Shown one piece after another: positions 40,929 through 47,612 of a stretch of 47,612 nucleotides of DNA. The notes under the pieces were generated by a model. The model ran no database searches. It worked only from the letters and a program-made list of their open reading frames with translations, and was not told where the DNA came from. Numbering within the stretch: the first letter of the stretch is position 1; each line of letters opens with the position of its first letter. The position numbers and the translations under genes are program-made. The stretch comes from Gammaproteobacteria bacterium (GTDB taxonomy: Bacteria > Pseudomonadota > Gammaproteobacteria > Arenicellales > Poriferihabitantaceae), in contig JAPPPS010000051.1 of the NCBI GenBank assembly GCA_028817405.1, forward strand, positions 1 to 47,612, written 5' to 3'.

Positions 40929-41041
40929 GATTCGGTCTCCCGGTTCGCGTTCATGGTTGGTTTGGCGGCGACGGTTTCGATGTCGGTTTTGGGTTGGCGC
41001 GGCGACAAGCCGAGCAGTTTGTCGGTTACATTTGTTGCCAT
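40925..41041 (-). CDS. 38-residue coupling ORF between RelE-type toxin and ankyrin gene
   Basis: Found by reading the minus strand. Its ATG lies inside the last codons of the toxin gene and its TGA overlaps the ankyrin ATG (ATGA). The peptide, MATNVTDKLLGLSPRQPKTD and on, is hydrophilic without known motifs. Overlap at both ends argues for a coupled operon. It could also be a leader that simply carries ribosomes into the ankyrin gene. Confidence 0.5.
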   Translation of the reverse strand: MATNVTDKLLGLSPRQPKTDIETVAAKPTMNANRETES

Positions 41042-41373
41042 CGAAGTCTCGCTTCGGTCGGTTCGTCTTTTATCTCGTCGATTGACGGATGCGCGCGGTC
41101 CACCGGAATTCTGTCGTACACGACCGAACGGTGCGCAGCGTATACCGAAATGATGACTCTTTCTTCATCGTAAATCCGGCACAACACCCGATACTCGCCG
41201 ACCCGGTAACGCCACAAACCTTCGTAGCCTTCCACGCCTTTGAGTCGAATCTGCGGATGAGGCGTTTTTGCCAGCGTATTGCGCAGTTTGTCGTCGATTC
41301 TGGCGACAACCGCGCGCGGCAGTTTCTTCGCCTGTTTCCGGAAACTGGCGCTGTATCTAATCGTCCAGTCCAA
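41026..41373 (-). CDS. RelE/ParE-family toxin-like protein
   Basis: 115 residues. WTIRYSASFRKQAKKLP, RLKGVEGYEGLWRYRVGEYRVLCRIYDEE and VYAAHRSVVYDR match the RelE superfamily; RelE-type members cut mRNA in the ribosome. The last 28 residues extend beyond the usual end. It overlaps the antitoxin gene by 17 bases, as is usual. Confidence 0.92.
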   Translation of the reverse strand: MDWTIRYSASFRKQAKKLPRAVVARIDDKLRNTLAKTPHPQIRLKGVEGYEGLWRYRVGEYRVLCRIYDEERVIISVYAAHRSVVYDRIPVDRAHPSIDEIKDEPTEARLRWQQM

Positions 41374-41581
41374 GTTCCGCCCTCAACTCTTCCGAGGAGC
41401 AGGTCGATTCCTTTCCCTGCTCTATTTTCCTGCTGATGGCGCGCGCCTCTTGCGCTTCCTCCATCGCCTCCAGCCCGGCGTTCATGACAAACTGTATGTA
41501 CCGCTCAGGCGGATGCCCCGACTCGACCGCGAGTTGCCGAACTCGCCGCTCAAATTTTCCCGGCACGGTGACGGTTAACAT
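41357..41581 (-). CDS. RelB-like antitoxin
   Basis: 74 residues from ATG 41581 with AGGAG seven bases upstream. MLTVTVPGKFERRVRQLAVE is a ribbon-helix-helix-like DNA-binding start, and the acidic tail (SSEELRAELGLDD) would cover the toxin. It probably represses its own operon, including, by read-through, the ankyrin gene. Confidence 0.88.
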   Translation of the reverse strand: MLTVTVPGKFERRVRQLAVESGHPPERYIQFVMNAGLEAMEEAQEARAISRKIEQGKESTCSSEELRAELGLDD

Positions 41582-41753
41582 GACATTCTCCTGTGTTGAA
41601 AGATGACGCGACCCTACCACGCCCGCCGGCAGCTTTCAACAAGATGCCTGTTCGACAAATTGCGGTTGGATGAGCCGATGGGCCGGTATTTGGTGTAGAA
41701 TTGACCAGTTTACCGCGTTTCTTTTCCCGCCATTCAAGCCGCTCCCGCTGGCC

Positions 41754-43055
41754 ATGTCCCGCCCGGTCAAAACCCGCTTCGACACCCTGGCCCTGCACGC
41801 CGGCCAGCGCCCGGACCCGTTGACCGGGGCGCGCGCCGCGCCGATTTACCAGACCGCCAGTTATGTGTTTCAGGACAGCGACCACGCGGCCGCGCTGTTC
41901 AACATGGAGCGGCCCGGGCATGCGTATTCGCGGTTGTCGAACCCCACTTGCGCGGTGCTGGAGGAGCGCGTGGCGGCGCTGGAGGATGGCGTCGGCGGCC
42001 TCGCCACCGCCAGTGGCCAAGCGGCGCTGCACTTGGCGGTGGCCACGCTGATGGGCGCGGGTGCGCATATCGTCTCCTCAGCCGCGATTTACGGCGGCTC
42101 GCACAACCTCCTGCAATACACGCTGCCGCGATTCGGCATCGACGCCACCTTCGTGCCGCCGCGCGACTTGGACGGCATCGCGGCCGCGATTCGACCGAAC
42201 ACGAAGTTGATTTTCGGCGAAGTGGTCGGCAACCCCGGCGGCGATGTTCTCGATGTGCCGGCGGTGGCCGAACTGGCGCATGCGCACGGCATTCCGCTGC
42301 TCATCGATTCCACTTTCACCACGCCGCATCTGTTCCAGCCGTTTCACCACGGCGCCGACCTCATCATGCATTCGGCGACCAAGTTTTTGTGCGGCCACGG
42401 CACCGTCATCGGCGGGGTGTTGGTTGAGCGCGGTCAGTTCGACTGGAAGGCAAGCGGCCGTTTCGACACGCTGGCGGAACCGTATTCCGGCTTCCACGGC
42501 ATGACCTTCGACGAGGAATCATCGCAGGGCGCGTTTCTGTTGCGCGCGCGCCGGGAAGGCTTGCGCGACTTCGGCGCGTGCATGAGTCCGACCACCGCGT
42601 TTTATATTTTGCAGGGGTTGGAGACACTGTCGATTCGCATGCAGCGGCATCAGGAAAACACGCGCAAGGTGGTGGAGTTTTTGCGCGCCTCGGAGGCGGT
42701 GGAAGACATCAGTTACCCGGAACTGGAGGAACATCCCGACCACCAACTGGCGCAAAAGTTGTTGCCGAAAGGCGCGGGCGCGGTGTTTTGTTTCACCTTG
42801 CGCGGCGGCCGCGAAGCCGGGCGCGCGTTCACCGAGGGCTTGGAGATTTTCTCCCACCTCGCCAATGTCGGCGACGCCAAATCCTTGGTGATTCACCCGG
42901 CAAGCACCACGCACTACCGCATGAGCGACGCCGACCTCGCGGCCGCCGGCATCAACCAAGGCACGATTCGTTTGTCCATCGGCTTGGAAGACGCCGACGA
43001 CCTGTTGGAAGATTTGTCGCGCGGCATTCACTTGGCGAACAAGGTTGCGGGTTGA
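41754..43055 (+). CDS. metY: O-acetylhomoserine sulfhydrylase (O-acetyl-L-homoserine aminocarboxypropyltransferase)
   Basis: 433 residues from ATG 41754. Fold-type I PLP enzyme of the Cys/Met metabolism family. N-terminal FDTLALHAGQRPDPLTGARA and YQTASYVFQD are MetY-specific, and the PLP lysine is near residue 210 in MHSATKFLCGHGT. It builds homocysteine directly from sulfide, which suits a cell living on reduced sulfur. The next genes (hydrolase, MtaD-like) may be co-transcribed. Confidence 0.95.
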   Translation: MSRPVKTRFDTLALHAGQRPDPLTGARAAPIYQTASYVFQDSDHAAALFNMERPGHAYSRLSNPTCAVLEERVAALEDGVGGLATASGQAALHLAVATLMGAGAHIVSSAAIYGGSHNLLQYTLPRFGIDATFVPPRDLDGIAAAIRPNTKLIFGEVVGNPGGDVLDVPAVAELAHAHGIPLLIDSTFTTPHLFQPFHHGADLIMHSATKFLCGHGTVIGGVLVERGQFDWKASGRFDTLAEPYSGFHGMTFDEESSQGAFLLRARREGLRDFGACMSPTTAFYILQGLETLSIRMQRHQENTRKVVEFLRASEAVEDISYPELEEHPDHQLAQKLLPKGAGAVFCFTLRGGREAGRAFTEGLEIFSHLANVGDAKSLVIHPASTTHYRMSDADLAAAGINQGTIRLSIGLEDADDLLEDLSRGIHLANKVAG

Positions 43056-43118
43056 GTCGCAAATTGAATTGCGATTTCAATTCCGAGTTGTGGCCGCGGT
43101 TGAAACGGTGATAACGCC

Positions 43119-43967
43119 ATGCGAATCCAACTGAACGACGCCGACTATTACCTTTACACCGCGGGCCACACGCCGCGCGCCGACCGCGACACCGTGGTGT
43201 TCGTGCATGGCGCGGCGATGGACCACAGCGTGTGGAGTCATCAGAGTCGATACTTCGCGTACCACGGTTACAACATCGCGGCGGTGGATTTGCCGGGCCA
43301 CAACTTAAGCGGCGGCGAATTGTTAACCGACATCGAGTCGATGGCGAACTGGCTGCGCGACCTCATCGCGCGCATCGACGGCCGCGCGATTCACTTGGTC
43401 GGCCACAGCATGGGCGCGTTAATCGCGCTGCAAGCGGCCGCGGATTTTGGAACGCCGGCATCGCCATCGACGGCGCCGGCATCAAACAACACCGTCACCG
43501 CGCCGTTGCAATCGCTCGCCTTAATTGGTTTCAGTTATCCCATGGCGGTGACCCCGCGCTTGTTGGAGGCCGCGCGCGACGACCCGCCGGCCGCGTATTC
43601 GATGATGACGCAGTGGAGTCACGCCTCCAAAATCGGCGGCGAACCGGTGCCGGGGTTTTGGTCGCCGGGCATGCAGTTCAGTTTGATGAACAACAGCGCG
43701 GCCGGCGCGGTGTTCGCCGACTTGAGCGCCTGCAACAAATACACCGGCGGCGAAGAGGCATTTACGCGCATCGAATGCCCGCTACTGTTTTTATGCGGCC
43801 GCCTGGACCGCATGGCGCCGGCCAAGTTGGCGCAATCGCATGCCGACCGTCACGCCAACGCCGACATCGTGTTCCTGCCGGACTGCGGCCATAGTTTGTT
43901 GTCGGAAGCGCCGCACGGTGTATTGCGCGAACTGAAAACTTTCATCGGCCGCGAATCTCGCGCATAA
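43119..43967 (+). CDS. alpha/beta hydrolase
   Basis: 282 residues. Oxyanion segment VFVHGAAMDHSVW, nucleophile Ser97 in VGHSMGALIALQA, acid in LFLCGRLDRMAPAK and the final His in LPDCGHSLLSEAP. The substrate is unknown. A Ser/Pro/Ala/Thr-rich insert (GTPASPSTAPASNNTVTAP) follows the nucleophile elbow where relatives have a short loop. The next gene starts after five bases. Confidence 0.92.
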   Translation: MRIQLNDADYYLYTAGHTPRADRDTVVFVHGAAMDHSVWSHQSRYFAYHGYNIAAVDLPGHNLSGGELLTDIESMANWLRDLIARIDGRAIHLVGHSMGALIALQAAADFGTPASPSTAPASNNTVTAPLQSLALIGFSYPMAVTPRLLEAARDDPPAAYSMMTQWSHASKIGGEPVPGFWSPGMQFSLMNNSAAGAVFADLSACNKYTGGEEAFTRIECPLLFLCGRLDRMAPAKLAQSHADRHANADIVFLPDCGHSLLSEAPHGVLRELKTFIGRESRA

Positions 43968-43971
43968 AACA

Positions 43972-45348
43972 ATGAACGAATCGAACGACACCAACGCCAA
44001 CGCCGGGAACAACGGCGCGCGCATGCAAAGCGTCGACCAAATCATTAAACCGCGGTGGTTGATTCCCATCGACGACGATGCGACGGTGTTGGAAAACCAT
44101 GCGGTGGCGATTGCCGGCGAGCGCATCGCCGCGGTCGATTCATGCGCAGCCATCGACGCGCGTTACCGTACCGCAAACACAATCACAATCACGTTGGCCG
44201 ACCATGCGCTAATGCCCGGCTTCATCAACGCGCACACCCACGCGCCCATGACTCTGCTGCGCGGTTACGCGGACGACTTGCCGCTCATGGAATGGCTCGC
44301 CGAACATATCTGGCCCGCCGAATCGAAGTGGGTCGACGCCGAGTATGTCGAAGTCGGCGCCGACTTGGCGCTGGCGGAAATGATTCGCGGCGGCACCACC
44401 TGCTTCAACGACATGTACTTCTTCCCCGACATCGTCGCGGCGCGCGCCGAAGCGGCCGGCATGCGCGCTTGCGTCGGCATGATTGTTCTCGATGCGCCGA
44501 CGGTGTGGGCGCAGGATGCGGACGAATACATCGGCAAAGGTTTGGAGTTGATGGACGCGGTGCGTCACTCGCCGCTCATCACCACCGCGTTCGCGCCGCA
44601 CGCGCCGTATACCGTCTCCGACCAACCGCTGGAGCGCATCCGCACGCTGGCCGACGAACTGGAATGCGGCGTTCACACCCATGTTCATGAGACCGCGCGC
44701 GAAGTTGAAGAGTCGATCGAGCGGCATGGCATGCGTCCGCTGCAGCGCCTCGAACAACTCGGCTTGCTCGGCCCGCGCTTGGTCGCGGTGCATCTGACGC
44801 AACTGTTGCCGGATGAAATCGACTTGGTTGTCGAGCGCGGCGTCAAAGTCGCGCACTGCCCGCAGTCCAACCTGAAACTGGCGAGCGGCATCTGTCCGGT
44901 GGCGCGCCTCACCGCGGCCGGCGCGAGCGTCGCCATCGGCACCGACGGCGCCTCCAGCAACAACGACCTCGACATGCTGTCCGAGATGCAAACCGCCTCG
45001 CTACTGGCAAAAGGCGCGAGCGGCAACCCCGCGGCGCTGCCGGCGCATGCCGCATTGCGCGCCGCCACCATGGGCGGCGCCGAAGCGCTCGGCTTGGCGC
45101 ACCTCACCGGCGCCATCGCCGCCGGCAAACAAGCCGACCTCGCGGCCATTGACCTGTCGGCCCCCGCCACCCAGCCGCTCTACCACCCCTTGAGCCAAAT
45201 CGCATACAGCGCGGCCCGCGACCAAGTCACCGATGTCTGGGTCGGCGGCCGCCGCCTGCTCGAAAACCGCCGCCTGACCACCCTCGACGAAGCGGAAATC
45301 GTACGCCGGGCCGCGGAATGGAGCCGCCGCATCGCGGGGAATTCCTAA
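43972..45348 (+). CDS. mtaD: amidohydrolase, 5'-methylthioadenosine/S-adenosylhomocysteine deaminase type (MtaD-like)
   Basis: 458 residues from ATG 43972; ATG 44023 (MQSVDQIIKPRWLIPID) is a likely alternative since the first 17 residues are Asn-rich low complexity. Metal ligands: His88 and His90 (GFINAHTHAP), HVHETAREVEES, AVHLTQL and GTDGASSNNDLDM. The family deaminates MTA, SAH or adenosine. Beside metY this fits recycling of sulfur and methyl carriers. A close relative acting on 8-oxoguanine or other purines cannot be excluded. Confidence 0.9.
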   Translation: MNESNDTNANAGNNGARMQSVDQIIKPRWLIPIDDDATVLENHAVAIAGERIAAVDSCAAIDARYRTANTITITLADHALMPGFINAHTHAPMTLLRGYADDLPLMEWLAEHIWPAESKWVDAEYVEVGADLALAEMIRGGTTCFNDMYFFPDIVAARAEAAGMRACVGMIVLDAPTVWAQDADEYIGKGLELMDAVRHSPLITTAFAPHAPYTVSDQPLERIRTLADELECGVHTHVHETAREVEESIERHGMRPLQRLEQLGLLGPRLVAVHLTQLLPDEIDLVVERGVKVAHCPQSNLKLASGICPVARLTAAGASVAIGTDGASSNNDLDMLSEMQTASLLAKGASGNPAALPAHAALRAATMGGAEALGLAHLTGAIAAGKQADLAAIDLSAPATQPLYHPLSQIAYSAARDQVTDVWVGGRRLLENRRLTTLDEAEIVRRAAEWSRRIAGNS

Positions 45349-45461
45349 GCCGACCGCCGGCCGCGGCGCCTCCACCCGGCGTTGCGGTTTTGGCGGAGCG
45401 GTGTGCCGGGGCCGCCACCGTCACGCGCCGCCACCGCCACCGTCACGCGATTACCGTTATC

Positions 45462-46769
45462 ATGCGCGGCGTGAAATTCACCGCCCAAGAAAATTTCGAC
45501 CATGCGCGCGCCGGGCGCACCGGGGTGCTGCTCGCCAATCTCGGCACGCCGGATTCGTGCCGGGCCGCGGATGTGCGCCGCTATTTGAAGGAGTTTTTGT
45601 GGGACCGCCGCGTGGTCGAGATGCCGCGGCCGCTGTGGTGGCCGCTTCTGAACGGCGTCATTCTCAACACCCGCCCGCGCCGCACCGCGCGCGCGTACCG
45701 CAAAATTTGGGGCGACGACGGCTCGCCGCTGCTGGCGATTTCGCGGCGGCAGCAGCGCAAACTGCAGGCGGCATTGGCGGCCGAGGGCGACGGTGATTTT
45801 GATGCCGACACCGTCGCGGCCGCCGGCGACGGTGATTTTGATGCCATCGAAACCGCGGACCCCGGCGACGGTGATTCTGCTGCCGGCAAGTTTGACACCG
45901 GCGCGACCACCGGCGACGGTGATGTCGCCAACCCCAACACCGGCGAAACCGCGGCCACCGATGCCGCCGCGCACCCCAACCCCAACGCCGCCGAAAACCC
46001 CCCACCGTTAGTCGAACTCGGCATGCGCTACGGCAACCCGTCCATCGCCGCCGCGCTCGGCAAACTGCGCGCCGCCGGCATGCGCCGCCTGCTGGTGCTA
46101 CCGCTGTACCCGCAATACTGCGCCGCCACCACCGCCTCGACCTTCGATGCGGTGAGCGCGGAATTATCGCGCTGGCGGTGGCTGCCGGCGTTGCGATTCG
46201 TCGCCCACTACCACGACCACCCCGCCTACATCGGCGCGCTGGCGGCGAGCGTGCGCGACTACCGGCGCGCGCACGGCCGCGGCGAAATGCTCCTCATGTC
46301 GTTCCACGGCATCCCGCAGGCGTATTTCGACGCCGGCGACCCGTATCACTGCGAATGCTTGAAAACCGCGCGCTTGCTGGCGGAAGCGCTCGGCCTCGGC
46401 GACGCCGAATGGCGGGTCAGTTTCCAGTCGCGGCTGGGGCGCGCGCGGTGGCTGCAGCCGTATACCGACCGCGTCTTGGCCGACTTGGCGCGCGCCGGCG
46501 TGCGCGATGTGCAGGTCATCTGCCCGGGTTTCAGCGCCGACTGCTTGGAGACGCTGGAGGAGATGGCGCTCGCCAACCGCGACTTGTTCCTGCGCGCCGG
46601 CGGCCGGCGCTACGCCTGCATTCCGTGCCTGAACGACGGCGCGCGCCACATCCGCGCGCTGGCATCCATCGCGCGCGAAAACCTCAGCGGCTGGCGCGAC
46701 CGGCCGGAAACAAACGCCGACCGTACCGCGCAAAAACAACGCGCAACGGCGCTCGGCGCCGGGGCTTGA
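45462..46769 (+). CDS. hemH: ferrochelatase with a repetitive insert
   Basis: 435 residues from ATG 45462, against about 320-370 in the family. N-terminal GVLLANLGTPDSC, the SRRQQRKLQAAL region and the catalytic His in LLMSFHGIPQAYFDAGDPYH are clear, with CPGFSADCLETLEE near the end. It inserts iron into protoporphyrin IX, the last step of heme synthesis. Between LQAALAAE and LVELGMRYGNPS about 72 residues of GDGDFDA-type repeat are inserted in frame, about one third of the way into the protein. The position is before a conserved strand, so it must loop out. Confidence 0.93.
   Translation: MRGVKFTAQENFDHARAGRTGVLLANLGTPDSCRAADVRRYLKEFLWDRRVVEMPRPLWWPLLNGVILNTRPRRTARAYRKIWGDDGSPLLAISRRQQRKLQAALAAEGDGDFDADTVAAAGDGDFDAIETADPGDGDSAAGKFDTGATTGDGDVANPNTGETAATDAAAHPNPNAAENPPPLVELGMRYGNPSIAAALGKLRAAGMRRLLVLPLYPQYCAATTASTFDAVSAELSRWRWLPALRFVAHYHDHPAYIGALAASVRDYRRAHGRGEMLLMSFHGIPQAYFDAGDPYHCECLKTARLLAEALGLGDAEWRVSFQSRLGRARWLQPYTDRVLADLARAGVRDVQVICPGFSADCLETLEEMALANRDLFLRAGGRRYACIPCLNDGARHIRALASIARENLSGWRDRPETNADRTAQKQRATALGAGA
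45784..46000 (+). repeat. in-frame repeat insert in hemH (GGCGACGGTGAT, period 39 bp)
   Basis: GGCGACGGTGAT occurs at 45786, 45825, 45864 and 45912, spaced 39, 39 and 48 bases, all multiples of three. The rest of the insert is Ala/Thr/Asn/Pro rich. Confidence 0.9.
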
Positions 46770-46852
46770 GGCGCGTCTGTCCGCTGTTGCCGATGATTTC
46801 GCTGATTTTCGCCGCGGGGTCGCCGCCGGGTTCAGCGTAAAATCATCGCCCC

Positions 46853-47215
46853 ATGAAAGCCCTGCTGCTCATCGCGCACGGCAGTCGCCGCGAATCGTCC
46901 AACGACGAAATCCGCGCCTTGACCGCGCGCGTCCGCGCCGCCAGCCGCCGCTTCGAGTTGGTGCGGCACGCCTTCCTCGAAATGGCGCAGCCGGACATCG
47001 GCGCGGCCGCCGCCGAATTGACCGCGGCCGGCGCCACCGACATCGTCGTCCTGCCCTATTTCCTCGCCGCCGGCAACCACCTGCGCGTCGACATCCCCGA
47101 ACAATTATCGCGCCTGAAAGCGCAACACCCGGCCGCAAACTTCACCCTCGCCCCCCACCTCGGCGCCGCCCCCAACATGCCGCGCTTGATTCACGAACAC
47201 CTGGATGATGTGTAA
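46853..47215 (+). CDS. cbiX: sirohydrochlorin cobalt/iron chelatase, single-domain CbiX/SirB type
   Basis: 120 residues, the size of the short CbiX form. The N-terminal MKALLLIAHGSRRESSND has the metal-binding His, and VVLPYFLAAGNHLRVDIPEQ carries the second. It inserts cobalt or iron in sirohydrochlorin. In a sulfur oxidiser the siroheme product would feed Dsr-type sulfite reductase. It follows ferrochelatase, a distant relative in fold, by 83 bases. Confidence 0.93.
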   Translation: MKALLLIAHGSRRESSNDEIRALTARVRAASRRFELVRHAFLEMAQPDIGAAAAELTAAGATDIVVLPYFLAAGNHLRVDIPEQLSRLKAQHPAANFTLAPHLGAAPNMPRLIHEHLDDV

Positions 47216-47280
47216 ATCGCTCCGCCGCCGAATACCCTTACCGACGCGCAGCGCCGACGATGGCCAGAAAACGCCGGGAG

Positions 47281-47571
47281 CCGTCATTCCCGCAGGTTTT
47301 TAAGCGGGAATCCAGAGTCTTTGATTCCGCGGCGCGAAGCGCCGCAATTCCTGTTTGGAAACAGGAATCCAGACGCCACGGATGGCAAATTATCCGACTC
47401 GACGATGCCGATTTGAATCGCCAGCGCCGCCCCTCACTCGTCACCCCCGCACGGCGCGAAGCGCCGTCATTCCCGCAGGTTTTTAAGCGGGAATCCAGAG
47501 TCCCCCGCTCGTGGGCGGGGGCAGGCTTTTTTTTGATTCCTCGCCAGGTCAATTAAAGACTCTGGATTCCG
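47281..47571. repeat. MITE-like hairpin repeats at the right edge (third copy, with a 39-bp direct repeat)
   Basis: The last 397 bases carry no gene. A 39-base block beginning CCGTCATTCCCGCAGG occurs at 47281-47319 and again at 47464-47502, identical, with the hairpin ATTCCCGC-N10-GCGGGAAT in each. GGCGCGAAGCGCC hairpins lie at about 47331 and 47453, and CCCCCGC-tcgt-GGGCGGGGG near 47503. AATTAAAGACTCTGGATTCC near 47552 mirrors the arms of the copy at 20.2 kb. The unit may continue past the window end. Confidence 0.8.
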
Positions 47572-47612
47572 TATCGGTGAGGAATAGTGGCGCTACGCTT
47601 CCTTATTCCTCT

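Noticed and set aside
39783-41153. 456-residue plus-strand ORF opposite the ankyrin gene
   Set aside because: Repetitive only because the ankyrin repeats are repetitive; no independent evidence.
41696-41701. TAGAAT as -10 box, or a SAM riboswitch, before metY
   Set aside because: No -35 match, and the 170-base leader shows no conserved riboswitch core that I can identify.

Overview
The window looks like chromosomal DNA of a GC-rich, sulfur-oxidising gammaproteobacterium, possibly host-associated. The lifestyle call rests on aprBA (APS reductase run in the oxidative direction is usual in such bacteria), a CbbR-type LysR regulator, a cbb3-type CcoP, a sirohydrochlorin chelatase of the kind that supports siroheme/Dsr enzymes, and gammaproteobacterial housekeeping genes (lgt, ampD, dusA, gshA, uvrB). 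The large ankyrin-repeat protein, the degraded defence gene, the many dispersed repeats and the simple-sequence expansions inside conserved genes would fit a symbiont or a drifting genome. The species cannot be named from the sequence alone.

Layout. 1-4.7 kb (minus strand): edge-truncated DNA methyltransferase, NYN-domain protein, then the apr operon read aprB > three tiny membrane proteins > aprA > NYN. 4.9-8.1 kb: lgt, divergent from a thioredoxin-domain (YyaL/SPATA20-like) protein, with an 8-bp tandem array of GANTC sites between them. 8.1-10.0 kb: a helicase-phosphoribosyltransferase gene broken by two apparent deletions, followed by an intact DprA-like gene; this pair recalls ShosTA-type defence. 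10.1-20.1 kb: ADP-ribosylglycohydrolase, manC, a five-gene minus-strand run (two CNNM/CorC-like membrane proteins, CYTH phosphatase, ampD, cbbR) and ppk. 20.1-22.9 kb: a MITE-like repeat, then two DUF6946-like paralogues, the second carrying membrane segments and a C-terminal PD-(D/E)XK-like domain; this is the best candidate for an undescribed system. 22.9-31.8 kb: housekeeping genes (Trm112-like, fatty acid hydroxylase, class IV aminotransferase, dusA, gshA, uvrB, LOG, Crp/Fnr) separated by 23-bp minisatellites. 31.8-33.5 kb: repeat debris, then a DUF4268 nuclease-like gene behind a near-consensus promoter and a gene remnant. 33.5-39.4 kb: solitary ccoP, NCS2 permease, cytochrome b561, yceI, acs. 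39.5-41.6 kb: a RelB/RelE-type module running into an ankyrin gene. 41.7-47.2 kb: metY, alpha/beta hydrolase, MtaD-like deaminase, hemH, cbiX. The right end is repeat DNA.

Two themes tie the window together. First, simple-sequence expansions, above all the GGTGAC/GACGGT motif (with 8-, 9-, 11- and 23-bp units elsewhere), lie both between genes and in frame inside conserved enzymes (YyaL-like, GshA, CcoP, HemH, AmpD), apparently in tolerated loops. Second, a MITE-like hairpin family sits just upstream of both nuclease-like cassettes and at the right edge, suggesting that these repeats mark sites where accessory genes come and go.
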